Source: JBFMCT01 sp046565765 (lineage in GTDB: Bacteria > Actinomycetota > Acidimicrobiia > Acidimicrobiales > AC-14). From it: 64,000 bases of DNA. The DNA is taken from positions 20,874-84,873 of the forward strand of contig JBKHXX010000078.1 in the NCBI GenBank assembly GCA_046565765.1. The letters run 5' to 3'. Under the pieces are notes generated by a model, which worked only from the letters and a program-made list of their open reading frames with translations, ran no database searches and was not told the DNA's origin. A program made the translations under genes and the position numbers. Each line of letters begins with the position of its first letter. Position 1 is the stretch's first letter. Shown here piece after piece: positions 17,387-24,534 of this stretch.

Positions 17387-18505
17387 TTGCGTAACGACCC
17401 GGCTGCCGAGCTGATCGTCCTTTCCCATCTTCGGTGGACCTTCGTCTGGCAGCGCCCGCAGCACATCATCTCCCGGCTGGCCCGCGGAAGGCGCACCTGG
17501 TTCGTCGAGGAACCGGTGGCCGGGCCCGTCGGCTCGCCCCGCCTCCATCGCGAGGACCACGGCCCCGTCACCCGGGTGTGGCTGGAGGTCCCGGGCACGG
17601 ACGGCCATGTCGGCTTCGGCGACCGCCGGGCGGCCCGCTACGGGGAGCTCCTGGCCGGCCTCGTCGGCGCTTCGTCCAACCGCGCCTGCTGGCTCTACAC
17701 GCCCATGGCCCTGCCCTTGCTGGACGCCCTGAACCCGGCGGTCGTCGCCTACGACGTGATGGACGACCTCGCCTCCTTCGACGGCGCCCCCGAGGAGCTG
17801 GTGCTCCGCCAGCGCCAGGCTCTCCGCTCCGCCCACATCGTCTTCACCGGCGGCCGCTCCATCCACCGGGGCGTGGTCCGCCATCGCCGTGACGGCACCC
17901 ACCTGTTCCCCAGCGGCGTCGAACCCGAGCACTTCCGTGCGGCCAACGACCTCCGCTGCCCCAACCCCCGGCCCGTGGCCGGCTACGTCGGCGTGATCGA
18001 CGAGCGCATCGACCGGCCGCTGCTCGGCCAGCTGGCCGATCGCCTGCCCGACTGGGACATCCGGATCGTCGGTCCGCTGAGCAAGATCGACCACCGCTCG
18101 CTCCCGACCGCGCCCAACCTCGAGTACCCGGGCCCCGCCCGGTACGAGGAGCTCCCGGAGGTCCTGGCCGGCTTCGACGTGGCCCTCATGCCCTTCGCCC
18201 TCAACCGGGCCACCCGCTCCATCAGCCCCACCAAGACGCTCGAGTACCTGGCCGCCGGCCTCCCCGTGGTCTCGACGCCTGTGCCCGACGTGGTGGCCGA
18301 CCATGCCGCCTGGGTGGACGTGGTGGACGACGCCGACGGCTTCGCCGCCGCCTGCCGGCGCGTGCTGGCCGAGCCGGCGTCGTCACGGCAGGAGACGGTG
18401 GAGCGGGTGCTCAGCACCCGCCACTGGGACGCCATCGCGGCCCAGATGGACGAGCTGCTGGCCGGCGCCTCGGCCGAGGCGCTGCGCCGGAGGGTCCTGG
18501 CATGA
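17387..18505 (+). CDS. Glycosyltransferase (GT-B fold, group 1-like)
   Basis: A 372-residue cytoplasmic protein. It opens with LIVLSHLRWTFVWQRPQHII, a start I associate with actinobacterial GT4-like glycosyltransferases, and the C-terminal half holds the GT-B pattern: GYVGVIDERIDRPL, then ALMPFALNRATRSISPTKTLEYLAAGLPVV, whose E is the usual donor-binding residue. The donor is likely a nucleotide sugar. Coupling (ATGA overlap) to the mutase suggests a galactofuranose or related sugar, which is inference. TTG 17387 is the only start behind the AGGAGG at 17371; the 10-base spacing is long. Confidence 0.8.
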   Translation: MRNDPAAELIVLSHLRWTFVWQRPQHIISRLARGRRTWFVEEPVAGPVGSPRLHREDHGPVTRVWLEVPGTDGHVGFGDRRAARYGELLAGLVGASSNRACWLYTPMALPLLDALNPAVVAYDVMDDLASFDGAPEELVLRQRQALRSAHIVFTGGRSIHRGVVRHRRDGTHLFPSGVEPEHFRAANDLRCPNPRPVAGYVGVIDERIDRPLLGQLADRLPDWDIRIVGPLSKIDHRSLPTAPNLEYPGPARYEELPEVLAGFDVALMPFALNRATRSISPTKTLEYLAAGLPVVSTPVPDVVADHAAWVDVVDDADGFAAACRRVLAEPASSRQETVERVLSTRHWDAIAAQMDELLAGASAEALRRRVLA

Positions 18506-19890
18506 CGATCTCCGACAACCCCCGCATCGTCGTCATCGGGGCCGGCCCCACCGGCCTGGGCGCGGGCTGGCGCCTGGAGGAGCTGGGCTACGACGACTGG
18601 GTGATCCTCGAGGCCAACGACTACGTGGGCGGCCTGGCCACCTCGTTCACCGACGAGGCGGGGTTCACCTACGACATCGGCGGCCACGTGATGTTCAGCC
18701 ATTACCAGTACTACGACGACCTGGTCGACAAGCTCATGGGCGACGACTACACCGAGCTCCAGCGCGAGGCGTGGGTGTGGACGGAGAACCGCTTCATCGC
18801 CTACCCGTTCCAGAACAACATCCGCGACCTGGAGCCCCAGACGGTCTTCGAGTGCGTGGTCGGGCTCATCGAGGCCCAGAAGAAGGACTGGTCGCCCACC
18901 AACTTCAAGGAGTGGGTCGACTCGGTGTTCGGCGAGGGCATCGCCAAGCACTTCATGATCCCCTACAACTTCAAGGTGTGGGCCACGCCGGCCGAGCTCA
19001 TGAACTACGTCTGGATCGGCGAGCGGGTCTCGGTGGTGGACGTGGAGAAGATCCTGCGCAACGTGATCTTGGCGGAGGATCAGGTGTCGTGGGGCCCGAA
19101 CAACACGTTCCGCTACCCGCTGCGGGGCGGTACCGGCTTCCTCTACGAGGGCATGCGCAAGCGGGTGGAGGACCACCTCGAGTTGGAGACACCGGTGGCG
19201 TCGGTCGATCCCCTGGCCAAGGAGGTGCGCACCACCGACGGCCGGGTCTGGCCCTACGACATCCTGCTGTCGACCATGCCCCTCAACCGGCTGGTGCAGA
19301 CGATGGAGTCGGTCCCCGACGCGGTGCGCCGGGCCTGCGACGACCTGGTGTGGAGCGGGTCGCACATCGTGGGCGTCGGCCTCGACCGCCCCGCCGACAG
19401 CACCAAGAACTGGATCTACTTCCCCGAGCCCCAGGTGCCCTTCTACCGGGTCACCTACCTCTCCAACTACTCGCCGTACATCACCGCCGGTCCCGACCAG
19501 ACCCTCTTCCTGACCGAGACGTCGCGGTCGAGGTTCAAGCCCGAGGACGAGTCGACGATCGTCGACCGGGTCGTCGACGGCCTGGTGGCGACGGGCCTCA
19601 TGTCCGAGTCCGACCGCGACCTCATCGTGACCACGTGGCTCTGCTCTCCGGACATGAGCTACCCGGTCCCGTCGGTCGGCCGGGACGCCGCCCTGGGGAC
19701 GGTCCAGCCGTGGCTGCGGTCCCAGGACATCTGGTCGCGGGGGCGGTTCGGGGCGTGGCTGTACGAGATCGGCAACATGGACCACTCCGCCATGCAGGGC
19801 GTGGAGTTCGTGAACTCCGTGCTGTTCGACGAGCCCGAGACCGTGTGGATCCCCCGGGGGGAAGGCGCGCCGGGCGAGGGGGTGCGCTGA
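18502..19890 (+). CDS. Flavin-dependent UDP-galactopyranose mutase, eukaryotic-type-like
   Basis: A 462-residue FAD protein. The dinucleotide motif VVIGAGPTGLGAG (10-22) is followed by GGHVMFSHYQYYDD (60-73), YPFQNNI, FMIPYNFKVWATP, ERV, and near the end DIWSRGRFGAWLYEIGNMDH. From memory these match eukaryotic UDP-galactopyranose mutases of the Aspergillus type (GGHVIFSHY, PFQNNI, PYNFKVWA, SRGRFGSWRYEVGNQDHS) better than the shorter bacterial Glf. The reaction would be UDP-galactopyranose to UDP-galactofuranose with reduced flavin. Databases may call such proteins protoporphyrinogen-oxidase-like. It sits between a glycosyltransferase (ATGA overlap) and a small acidic protein (TGATG overlap). 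Confidence 0.75.
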   Translation: MTISDNPRIVVIGAGPTGLGAGWRLEELGYDDWVILEANDYVGGLATSFTDEAGFTYDIGGHVMFSHYQYYDDLVDKLMGDDYTELQREAWVWTENRFIAYPFQNNIRDLEPQTVFECVVGLIEAQKKDWSPTNFKEWVDSVFGEGIAKHFMIPYNFKVWATPAELMNYVWIGERVSVVDVEKILRNVILAEDQVSWGPNNTFRYPLRGGTGFLYEGMRKRVEDHLELETPVASVDPLAKEVRTTDGRVWPYDILLSTMPLNRLVQTMESVPDAVRRACDDLVWSGSHIVGVGLDRPADSTKNWIYFPEPQVPFYRVTYLSNYSPYITAGPDQTLFLTETSRSRFKPEDESTIVDRVVDGLVATGLMSESDRDLIVTTWLCSPDMSYPVPSVGRDAALGTVQPWLRSQDIWSRGRFGAWLYEIGNMDHSAMQGVEFVNSVLFDEPETVWIPRGEGAPGEGVR

Positions 19891-20051
19891 TGACGGACGC
19901 CCACGACCGGCCCACGGGCACGCCGGAGGGCCACGGGGCCTACGGCGGCACCACCCGCGACGACGGCGACGCCCAGGAGGAGCCCACGCCCGCCGACGGT
20001 GCCGAGGAGTGGGCCGACAACGTCGAGACGGGCGGCGAGGCAACCTCGTAG
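19890..20051 (+). CDS. Small acidic hypothetical protein
   Basis: A 53-residue, strongly acidic, hydrophilic peptide (EEPTPADGAEEWADNVETGG) with no hydrophobic core, so probably disordered. ATG 19890 overlaps the stop of the mutase gene (TGATG), giving translational coupling; codon use is the same as the neighbours, which supports a real gene. It may be an accessory peptide of the mutase/glycosyltransferase pair. No homology recognised. Confidence 0.55.
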   Translation: MTDAHDRPTGTPEGHGAYGGTTRDDGDAQEEPTPADGAEEWADNVETGGEATS

Positions 20052-20089
20052 CAGCGCCCGGACGACTGCCGAACCGGCAGCCGTCCCCG

Positions 20090-20102
20090 TAGTCTAGGAA
20101 GC
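20090..20102 (+). promoter_or_regulatory. Leaderless-type -10 for the signalling operon
   Basis: TAGTCT (20090-20095) lies seven bases before GTG 20103, the first codon of the putative leader ORF. This fits transcription starting at that GTG. Confidence 0.5.
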
Positions 20103-20150
20103 GTGACCGGCTCGCCCTCCGTGCGCGTTGGCGCGCCCGCACGGTCGTGA
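20103..20150 (+). CDS. Putative 15-residue leader peptide, coupled to the membrane-GAF gene
   Basis: GTG 20103 opens a 15-codon frame (MTGSPSVRVGAPARS) ending TGA 20148-20150. Its stop overlaps GTG 20147, the start of the next gene (GTGA). The GTG stands exactly where transcription from the TAGTCT -10 should begin, while GTG 20147 has no Shine-Dalgarno sequence. A leaderless mini-ORF that brings ribosomes to the downstream start is therefore plausible. The peptide itself has no recognisable feature and may not matter. Confidence 0.4.
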   Translation: MTGSPSVRVGAPARS

Positions 20151-21529
20151 AGGCTCGGGCCCGGCCGGAGGCGGAGGCGTCCCGCCAGCTCCGCACCGTC
20201 CGGAACCTGGCGACGATCCGGTGGGCGGCGATCGTCTGGGCCCTCGTCCAGGTCACGACCTACTACCTGCCGTACCCGGCGGGCGTCTTCCCCTGGGCGT
20301 TGGCCGCGGTCGGGGTGCTGGTCGTGGGCAACACCGGGATCTGGCTCGCGCTCCCCCGCGCCTGCACCGCGGCGGCCGTCCGGCGCCTGGCCCTGGCGTC
20401 GGTGCTGGTGGACGGCATCGCCATCGTCCTGCTCGTGTTCGTCTACACCTTCGACCCCGACACCGCCATCTGGGCCGTCCTCTACATCGTCCCCCTGGGC
20501 GCAGCCGTCCTCTTCGAGCTGCGGGGGGCCCTGTGGACGATGGGCGTGGTGACCCTCCTCTACGTCGTGCGCGAGGTCTACGGGCACCTGGCCTTCGGCA
20601 ACGAGCTGCTCCCCGTGTCGATCTCGTTCCGGATGGGGGTCGGGTTCATCATCGCCGCCTTCGCGGGGGCCATGGCCTCGGGCCTCCTCTCCCGGCTCCG
20701 TGAGCTGGCCGGCCTCAACCGCATCACCCAGACCGTCGCCGACGAGCGGGAGCTCACCCGGGCGCTGGAGGCGGTCACAGGCGAGATGCTCTCCGTCCTC
20801 GACGTCCGCACCGCGGCCATCGGGCTGCTCGAGCCCCAGGCCGGCGCCGTCTCCGTCCTGTCGGAGTGCTCGGTGGACGGGGCCGAGGGAGGCCGCATGT
20901 CGGGCCACCGGTTCCCCGTCGAGGGGAGCCCCGCCCTCCAGGAGCTGGCCCGGGACGCCACGCCGGTGTTCCTCGCCGGTCCCGACGACCCGGCCGCCGG
21001 GCCCGAGCTGGCCGAGGTCATGCGGGCCGGCAGAGGCGGCGGGCTGCTGGTCGTCCCCCTCCAGGTCCGCAGCGAGACGATCGGCGCCATCCTGCTCGAG
21101 TCGTCGGAGCCGGGACGGCGGTTCAAGGCCGACGAGGTCTCCCTGGCCGAGACCGTCGCCGGCCAGATCGCAGGCGCCATCGAGAACGCCCGCCTCTTCG
21201 ACGAGCTGGTCGAGTACGTGGAGCAGGTGAGCCGGGTGACGGCCGCGGCCAGCGCGGTCGAGTCGGGCACCTTCCGGGCCGAGATCCTCGACCAGGTCGG
21301 CGAGAGGTCGGACGCCCTCGGGCAGCTGGCCCGGGTGTTCCAGGGGATGGCCAGGGAGGTGGCCGCCCGTGAGCAGCGGCTGCGCCGGGAGGTGCAGCAG
21401 CTGCGCATCGAGATCGACGAGTCCCGCGCCGCCCGCCAGGTCGAGGAGATCACCGAGTCCGAGTACTTCCGGAGGTTGCAGATGAAGGTGGACGAGTTGC
21501 GCATCGAGACGGGCGGCAACCGCTCTTGA
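20147..21529 (+). CDS. Membrane-GAF-coiled-coil signalling protein
   Basis: A 460-residue protein. Residues about 20-185 hold roughly six membrane helices (WAAIVWALVQVTTYYLPYPA onward). A GAF domain follows at about 205-350 (LTRALEAVTGEMLSVLDVRT, LVVPLQVRSETIGAILLES, ETVAGQIAGAIENARLF). The C-terminus is a long coiled coil (EVAAREQRLRREVQQLRIEI) ending in QVEEITESEYFRRLQMKVDE. No kinase, cyclase or GGDEF output domain is present, so the output is probably protein contact, perhaps with the ParA-like ATPase whose start overlaps its stop (TTGA). I recall similar tails beside MinD-like proteins in other bacteria; the function is unknown. Confidence 0.7.
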   Translation: MKARARPEAEASRQLRTVRNLATIRWAAIVWALVQVTTYYLPYPAGVFPWALAAVGVLVVGNTGIWLALPRACTAAAVRRLALASVLVDGIAIVLLVFVYTFDPDTAIWAVLYIVPLGAAVLFELRGALWTMGVVTLLYVVREVYGHLAFGNELLPVSISFRMGVGFIIAAFAGAMASGLLSRLRELAGLNRITQTVADERELTRALEAVTGEMLSVLDVRTAAIGLLEPQAGAVSVLSECSVDGAEGGRMSGHRFPVEGSPALQELARDATPVFLAGPDDPAAGPELAEVMRAGRGGGLLVVPLQVRSETIGAILLESSEPGRRFKADEVSLAETVAGQIAGAIENARLFDELVEYVEQVSRVTAAASAVESGTFRAEILDQVGERSDALGQLARVFQGMAREVAAREQRLRREVQQLRIEIDESRAARQVEEITESEYFRRLQMKVDELRIETGGNRS

Positions 21530-22266
21530 TCATCTCCATCCACTCCTTCCGGGGCGGGACCGGGAAGTCGAACACCACCGCCAACGTGGCCGCCGTCCTC
21601 GCCGGGGAGGGGCGTCACGTGGCGGTCGTGGACACCGACGTGCAGTCGCCCGGCATCCACGTCCTCTTCGGCGTCGACCAGGACCGCATCGACGGCACGC
21701 TGAACGACTACCTCTGGAACAAGCGGAACATCAAGGACGCGGCCCACGACGTCACCCCCCCCGGACTGCCCGGGCGGGTGTGGCTGATCCCGGCCAGCAT
21801 CCGGCCCCACGACATCGCCCGGGTCATGCACGAGGGCTACGACGTGGGGCTGCTCAACGCCGGGTTCCGCCAGCTCATCCAGGAGCTCTCCCTCGACGCC
21901 CTGATCCTCGACACCCATCCCGGCCTGGGGGAGGAGACCCTCCTCTCCATCGCCATGTCCAACTCCCTGGCCATCCTCCTGCGGCCCGACCAGCAGGACT
22001 TCGAGGGCACCAAGGTCACCGTCAGCGTGGCCCGCAAGCTCCGGGTCCCCAAGATGGTGCTGGTGGTCAACAACACCCCGCCCATGTTCGACCTCGACGC
22101 GGTCAGGGGGCGGGTGGAGCGGGCCTACGGCTGCGAGGTGGCTGCGGTGCTGCCCCACTCCCCGGAGATGATGGAGCTGTCCAGCGGCGGGATCTTCGCC
22201 CTGGCCAACCCCGACCACGTCCTCACCGGGCTGTACCGCCAGGTCGCCCGTTCCCTGATCTCCTGA
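21526..22266 (+). CDS. ParA/MinD-like ATPase
   Basis: A 246-residue SIMIBI-class ATPase. The deviant Walker A motif is FRGGTGKSNTTANVA (residues 8-22), with the signature Lys replaced by Arg in the first position (RGGTGKS), followed by VVDTDVQSPGIHVLFG and LILDTHPGLGEETL (Walker B region). MinD/ParA proteins dimerise on ATP and bind membrane, DNA or partner proteins. The C-terminal amphipathic helix typical of MinD is not obvious (GLYRQVARSLIS). It probably works with the coiled-coil membrane protein before it and the cyclic-nucleotide-binding patatin after it. TTG 21526 overlaps the upstream stop. Confidence 0.8.
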   Translation: MIISIHSFRGGTGKSNTTANVAAVLAGEGRHVAVVDTDVQSPGIHVLFGVDQDRIDGTLNDYLWNKRNIKDAAHDVTPPGLPGRVWLIPASIRPHDIARVMHEGYDVGLLNAGFRQLIQELSLDALILDTHPGLGEETLLSIAMSNSLAILLRPDQQDFEGTKVTVSVARKLRVPKMVLVVNNTPPMFDLDAVRGRVERAYGCEVAAVLPHSPEMMELSSGGIFALANPDHVLTGLYRQVARSLIS

Positions 22267-22277
22267 GCGGCCCCGAC

Positions 22278-24233
22278 GTGCCCGGGGGCCACGGGGAGGA
22301 CGGCGCCACCGACCCTGACGACCTGCTCGACCCGAGCCAGCTGCTGGCCGGTCGGACGCGGCGGCGGGTGCCCCACCTGCTGTTCCTGCTGGAGAGCTGG
22401 TCCGACCGGCCGGGGGACGACGTCTTCGAGCTGCTGGAGTCCACCGAGGCGTTCGCGGGGATGACCCGGGAGCAGCTGGGCGGCGTGCTGCCCCTGCTGA
22501 CCCCCTGCCACGTGCCGGCCGGGGAGGTCGTCGTCACGGAGGGCGAGCGCACCCCCGGCATCTACCTCGTCGCCTACGGCCGCCTGCGCGTCTACCACCA
22601 CCGGGACGGCGAGGAGCTGTTCGTCACCGAGCTCACCCCGGGCGACACCGTCGGCGAGGGCGAGGTGCTCACCGGCGCCCCGGCCACGGCCTCGGTGCGG
22701 GCGGTGAGGGACTCGCTGCTCCTGCGCCTGTCGCCGGAGGGGCTGGAGCGGGTGACCGACTGGCACCCCGAGATCCCCCTGCGGATGGCCAAGCGCCTGC
22801 TCCGCCGCTCGGTGGTCGGTGGCCGGATGGTGCCGGAACGGTCGTCGGAGTCGGTCAGGACCATCGCCCTCGTCCCTGCCGGGCCCGAGCCGGTGCCGGC
22901 CCAGTTCGTCGCCCGGCTGCTGGACGCCCTGCGGTCGTTCGGCTCGGTGCACCACGTCTCCAGCCGGTCCATCGACGAGGAGCTGGGGGAGGGGACGGCC
23001 GAGACTCCCCTCCAGGACGCCCGCAACGGACGGATCGTCGAATGGCTGCAGCGGACGGAGCGGGCCCACGCCCTCGTCGTGTACGAGGCCGACCCGGCGC
23101 CGACGATCTGGACGACGCGGTGCCTGCGCCAGGCCGACCGGGTGGTGCGGGTGGCCCGGGCCGCGGCCCCGGCCGCCCCCAACGCCATCGAGCAGGGCCT
23201 GCTGGCGCCCGGCAGCCCCTCCACGACCGCCCGCCAGGAGCTGGTCCTGCTGCACGAGGGGTCGGGCCTGCCGGTGCGGACCGACCGGTGGATGGCGGCG
23301 CGGACGGTCGACGCCCACCACCACGTGCGGCTGGGTGACCCGTCGCACCACCGGCGGGTGGCGCGCCTGGTGACGGGGCGGGCGGTGGGCGTGGTGTTCG
23401 GTGGAGGCGGGGCCCGGGGGTCGGCCCACCTGGGCGTGATCAGGGCCCTGGAGGACGCCGGCGTGCCCATCGACGTGGTCGGCGGCACCAGCATCGGCTC
23501 GGTGGCGGCCTTCATGTACGCCATGGGGTGGGACCACGACCGCCGGATGGAGAAGCTCCCCCTGTTCTTCTCCAGGCCCCTGATCCTCCAGCCGACCATC
23601 CCGCTGGTGTCGCTGTCGTCGGGCCGCCGCCTGACCCAGCTCATCGTGCGGGAGACCGAGCACCGGCTCATCGAGGACCTGTGGGTGCGGTACTTCTCGG
23701 TGTCCACCAACCTGTCCCAGGCGACCCAGTTCGTCCACCAACGGGGCGACCTGGCTACCTCGATCCGGGCCAGCGTGTCGTTGCCCGGAATCCTCCCGCC
23801 GGTGCGCCACGGGCGCGACCTTCTGGTCGACGGGGGGTTGCTCAACAACCTGCCCATCGACGTGATGCAGAACGTGATGGGCGGGGGCCGGATCATCGCC
23901 GTCGACCTGCGGCGGCGCGTCGAGCTGACCATGCAGGCCGCGGTGGGCCCCGCCCTCTCCGGGTGGCACGTGCTGCTGCGGCGGGTGCGCCGGGGGCCGG
24001 AGCCCTTCGACCCCCCGGGGATCGGCGCCGTGCTGGCCCGCTCGGTGGAGCTGGCGGGGCTGCTGAACGACCGGGCCCTGCTCGACCGCCCCGGCCTGGA
24101 CCTCTACCTCACGCCGCCGGGAGGCGCCATCGGCATGCTCGACTTCGACGCCGCCCCGCTCCTGGTGGACCAGGCGTACGAGTACACGCGGGAACGACTG
24201 CGCCAGACGCCGGCCTTCCAGGCCGGGCCCTGA
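22278..24233 (+). CDS. Cyclic-nucleotide-binding patatin-like phospholipase
   Basis: A 651-residue protein. Residues about 55-165 form a cNMP-binding domain (VTEGERTPGIYLVAYGRLRV, LTPGDTVGEGEVLTG). A middle region of about 200 residues carries basic patches. The patatin domain starts at GVVFGGGGARGSAHLG (oxyanion hole, about 370), with the nucleophile Ser in GGTSIGS (about 403) and the catalytic Asp in LLVDGGLLNNLP (about 517). This is the neuropathy-target-esterase plan also found in mycobacteria: lysophospholipase or phospholipase activity controlled by cyclic nucleotide. The GTG start is 11 bases after the ParA stop; no good ribosome site is seen, so coupling is likely. Confidence 0.88.
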   Translation: MPGGHGEDGATDPDDLLDPSQLLAGRTRRRVPHLLFLLESWSDRPGDDVFELLESTEAFAGMTREQLGGVLPLLTPCHVPAGEVVVTEGERTPGIYLVAYGRLRVYHHRDGEELFVTELTPGDTVGEGEVLTGAPATASVRAVRDSLLLRLSPEGLERVTDWHPEIPLRMAKRLLRRSVVGGRMVPERSSESVRTIALVPAGPEPVPAQFVARLLDALRSFGSVHHVSSRSIDEELGEGTAETPLQDARNGRIVEWLQRTERAHALVVYEADPAPTIWTTRCLRQADRVVRVARAAAPAAPNAIEQGLLAPGSPSTTARQELVLLHEGSGLPVRTDRWMAARTVDAHHHVRLGDPSHHRRVARLVTGRAVGVVFGGGGARGSAHLGVIRALEDAGVPIDVVGGTSIGSVAAFMYAMGWDHDRRMEKLPLFFSRPLILQPTIPLVSLSSGRRLTQLIVRETEHRLIEDLWVRYFSVSTNLSQATQFVHQRGDLATSIRASVSLPGILPPVRHGRDLLVDGGLLNNLPIDVMQNVMGGGRIIAVDLRRRVELTMQAAVGPALSGWHVLLRRVRRGPEPFDPPGIGAVLARSVELAGLLNDRALLDRPGLDLYLTPPGGAIGMLDFDAAPLLVDQAYEYTRERLRQTPAFQAGP

Positions 24234-24239
24234 GCGGAT

Positions 24240-24494
24240 CTACGGCTCGATCTTCTGCCACCAGTCGTAGGACTGGCGGCTGCTTTCCTCCCACTTGACG
24301 GGCCAGCCCTGCTTGAAGAAGTAGCTGGCGGACGTGCCGGGGTCCGCCGCCCGCAGCTCCCGCAGCTCCTGGCCGGGAGGGCGCTCGGGGGGCTGGGCGC
24401 TCGCCGGAGCGGCGCCGAGAAGCGTTCCCAGGGCGGTCACCGAGGCGGCCGCCAGGCCGCAGATCCGCCGCTTGGAGTTCTTTTCAGAGGGCAT
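24240..24494 (-). CDS. Small secreted protein
   Basis: An 84-residue protein with a Sec signal peptide: basic MPSEKNSKRRICG, hydrophobic LAAASVTALGTLLGAAP, and cleavage likely after ASA (residue 33). The mature part of about 50 residues has one Trp/Tyr-rich stretch (YFFKQGWPVKWEESSRQSYD). No family recognised. ATG 24494 is supported by TACGAT (24501-24506, minus strand) six bases upstream, the leaderless arrangement. It converges on the patatin gene with a six-base gap. Confidence 0.6.
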   Translation of the reverse strand: MPSEKNSKRRICGLAAASVTALGTLLGAAPASAQPPERPPGQELRELRAADPGTSASYFFKQGWPVKWEESSRQSYDWWQKIEP

Positions 24495-24506
24495 CGCCGG
24501 ATCGTA
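24495..24506 (-). promoter_or_regulatory. Leaderless-type -10 for the small secreted protein
   Basis: TACGAT on the minus strand (24506-24501), then six bases, then ATG 24494. No Shine-Dalgarno sequence is present. Confidence 0.5.
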
Positions 24507-24534
24507 GGAGCGCCGGGCCCGCCGGGAAACGGTG

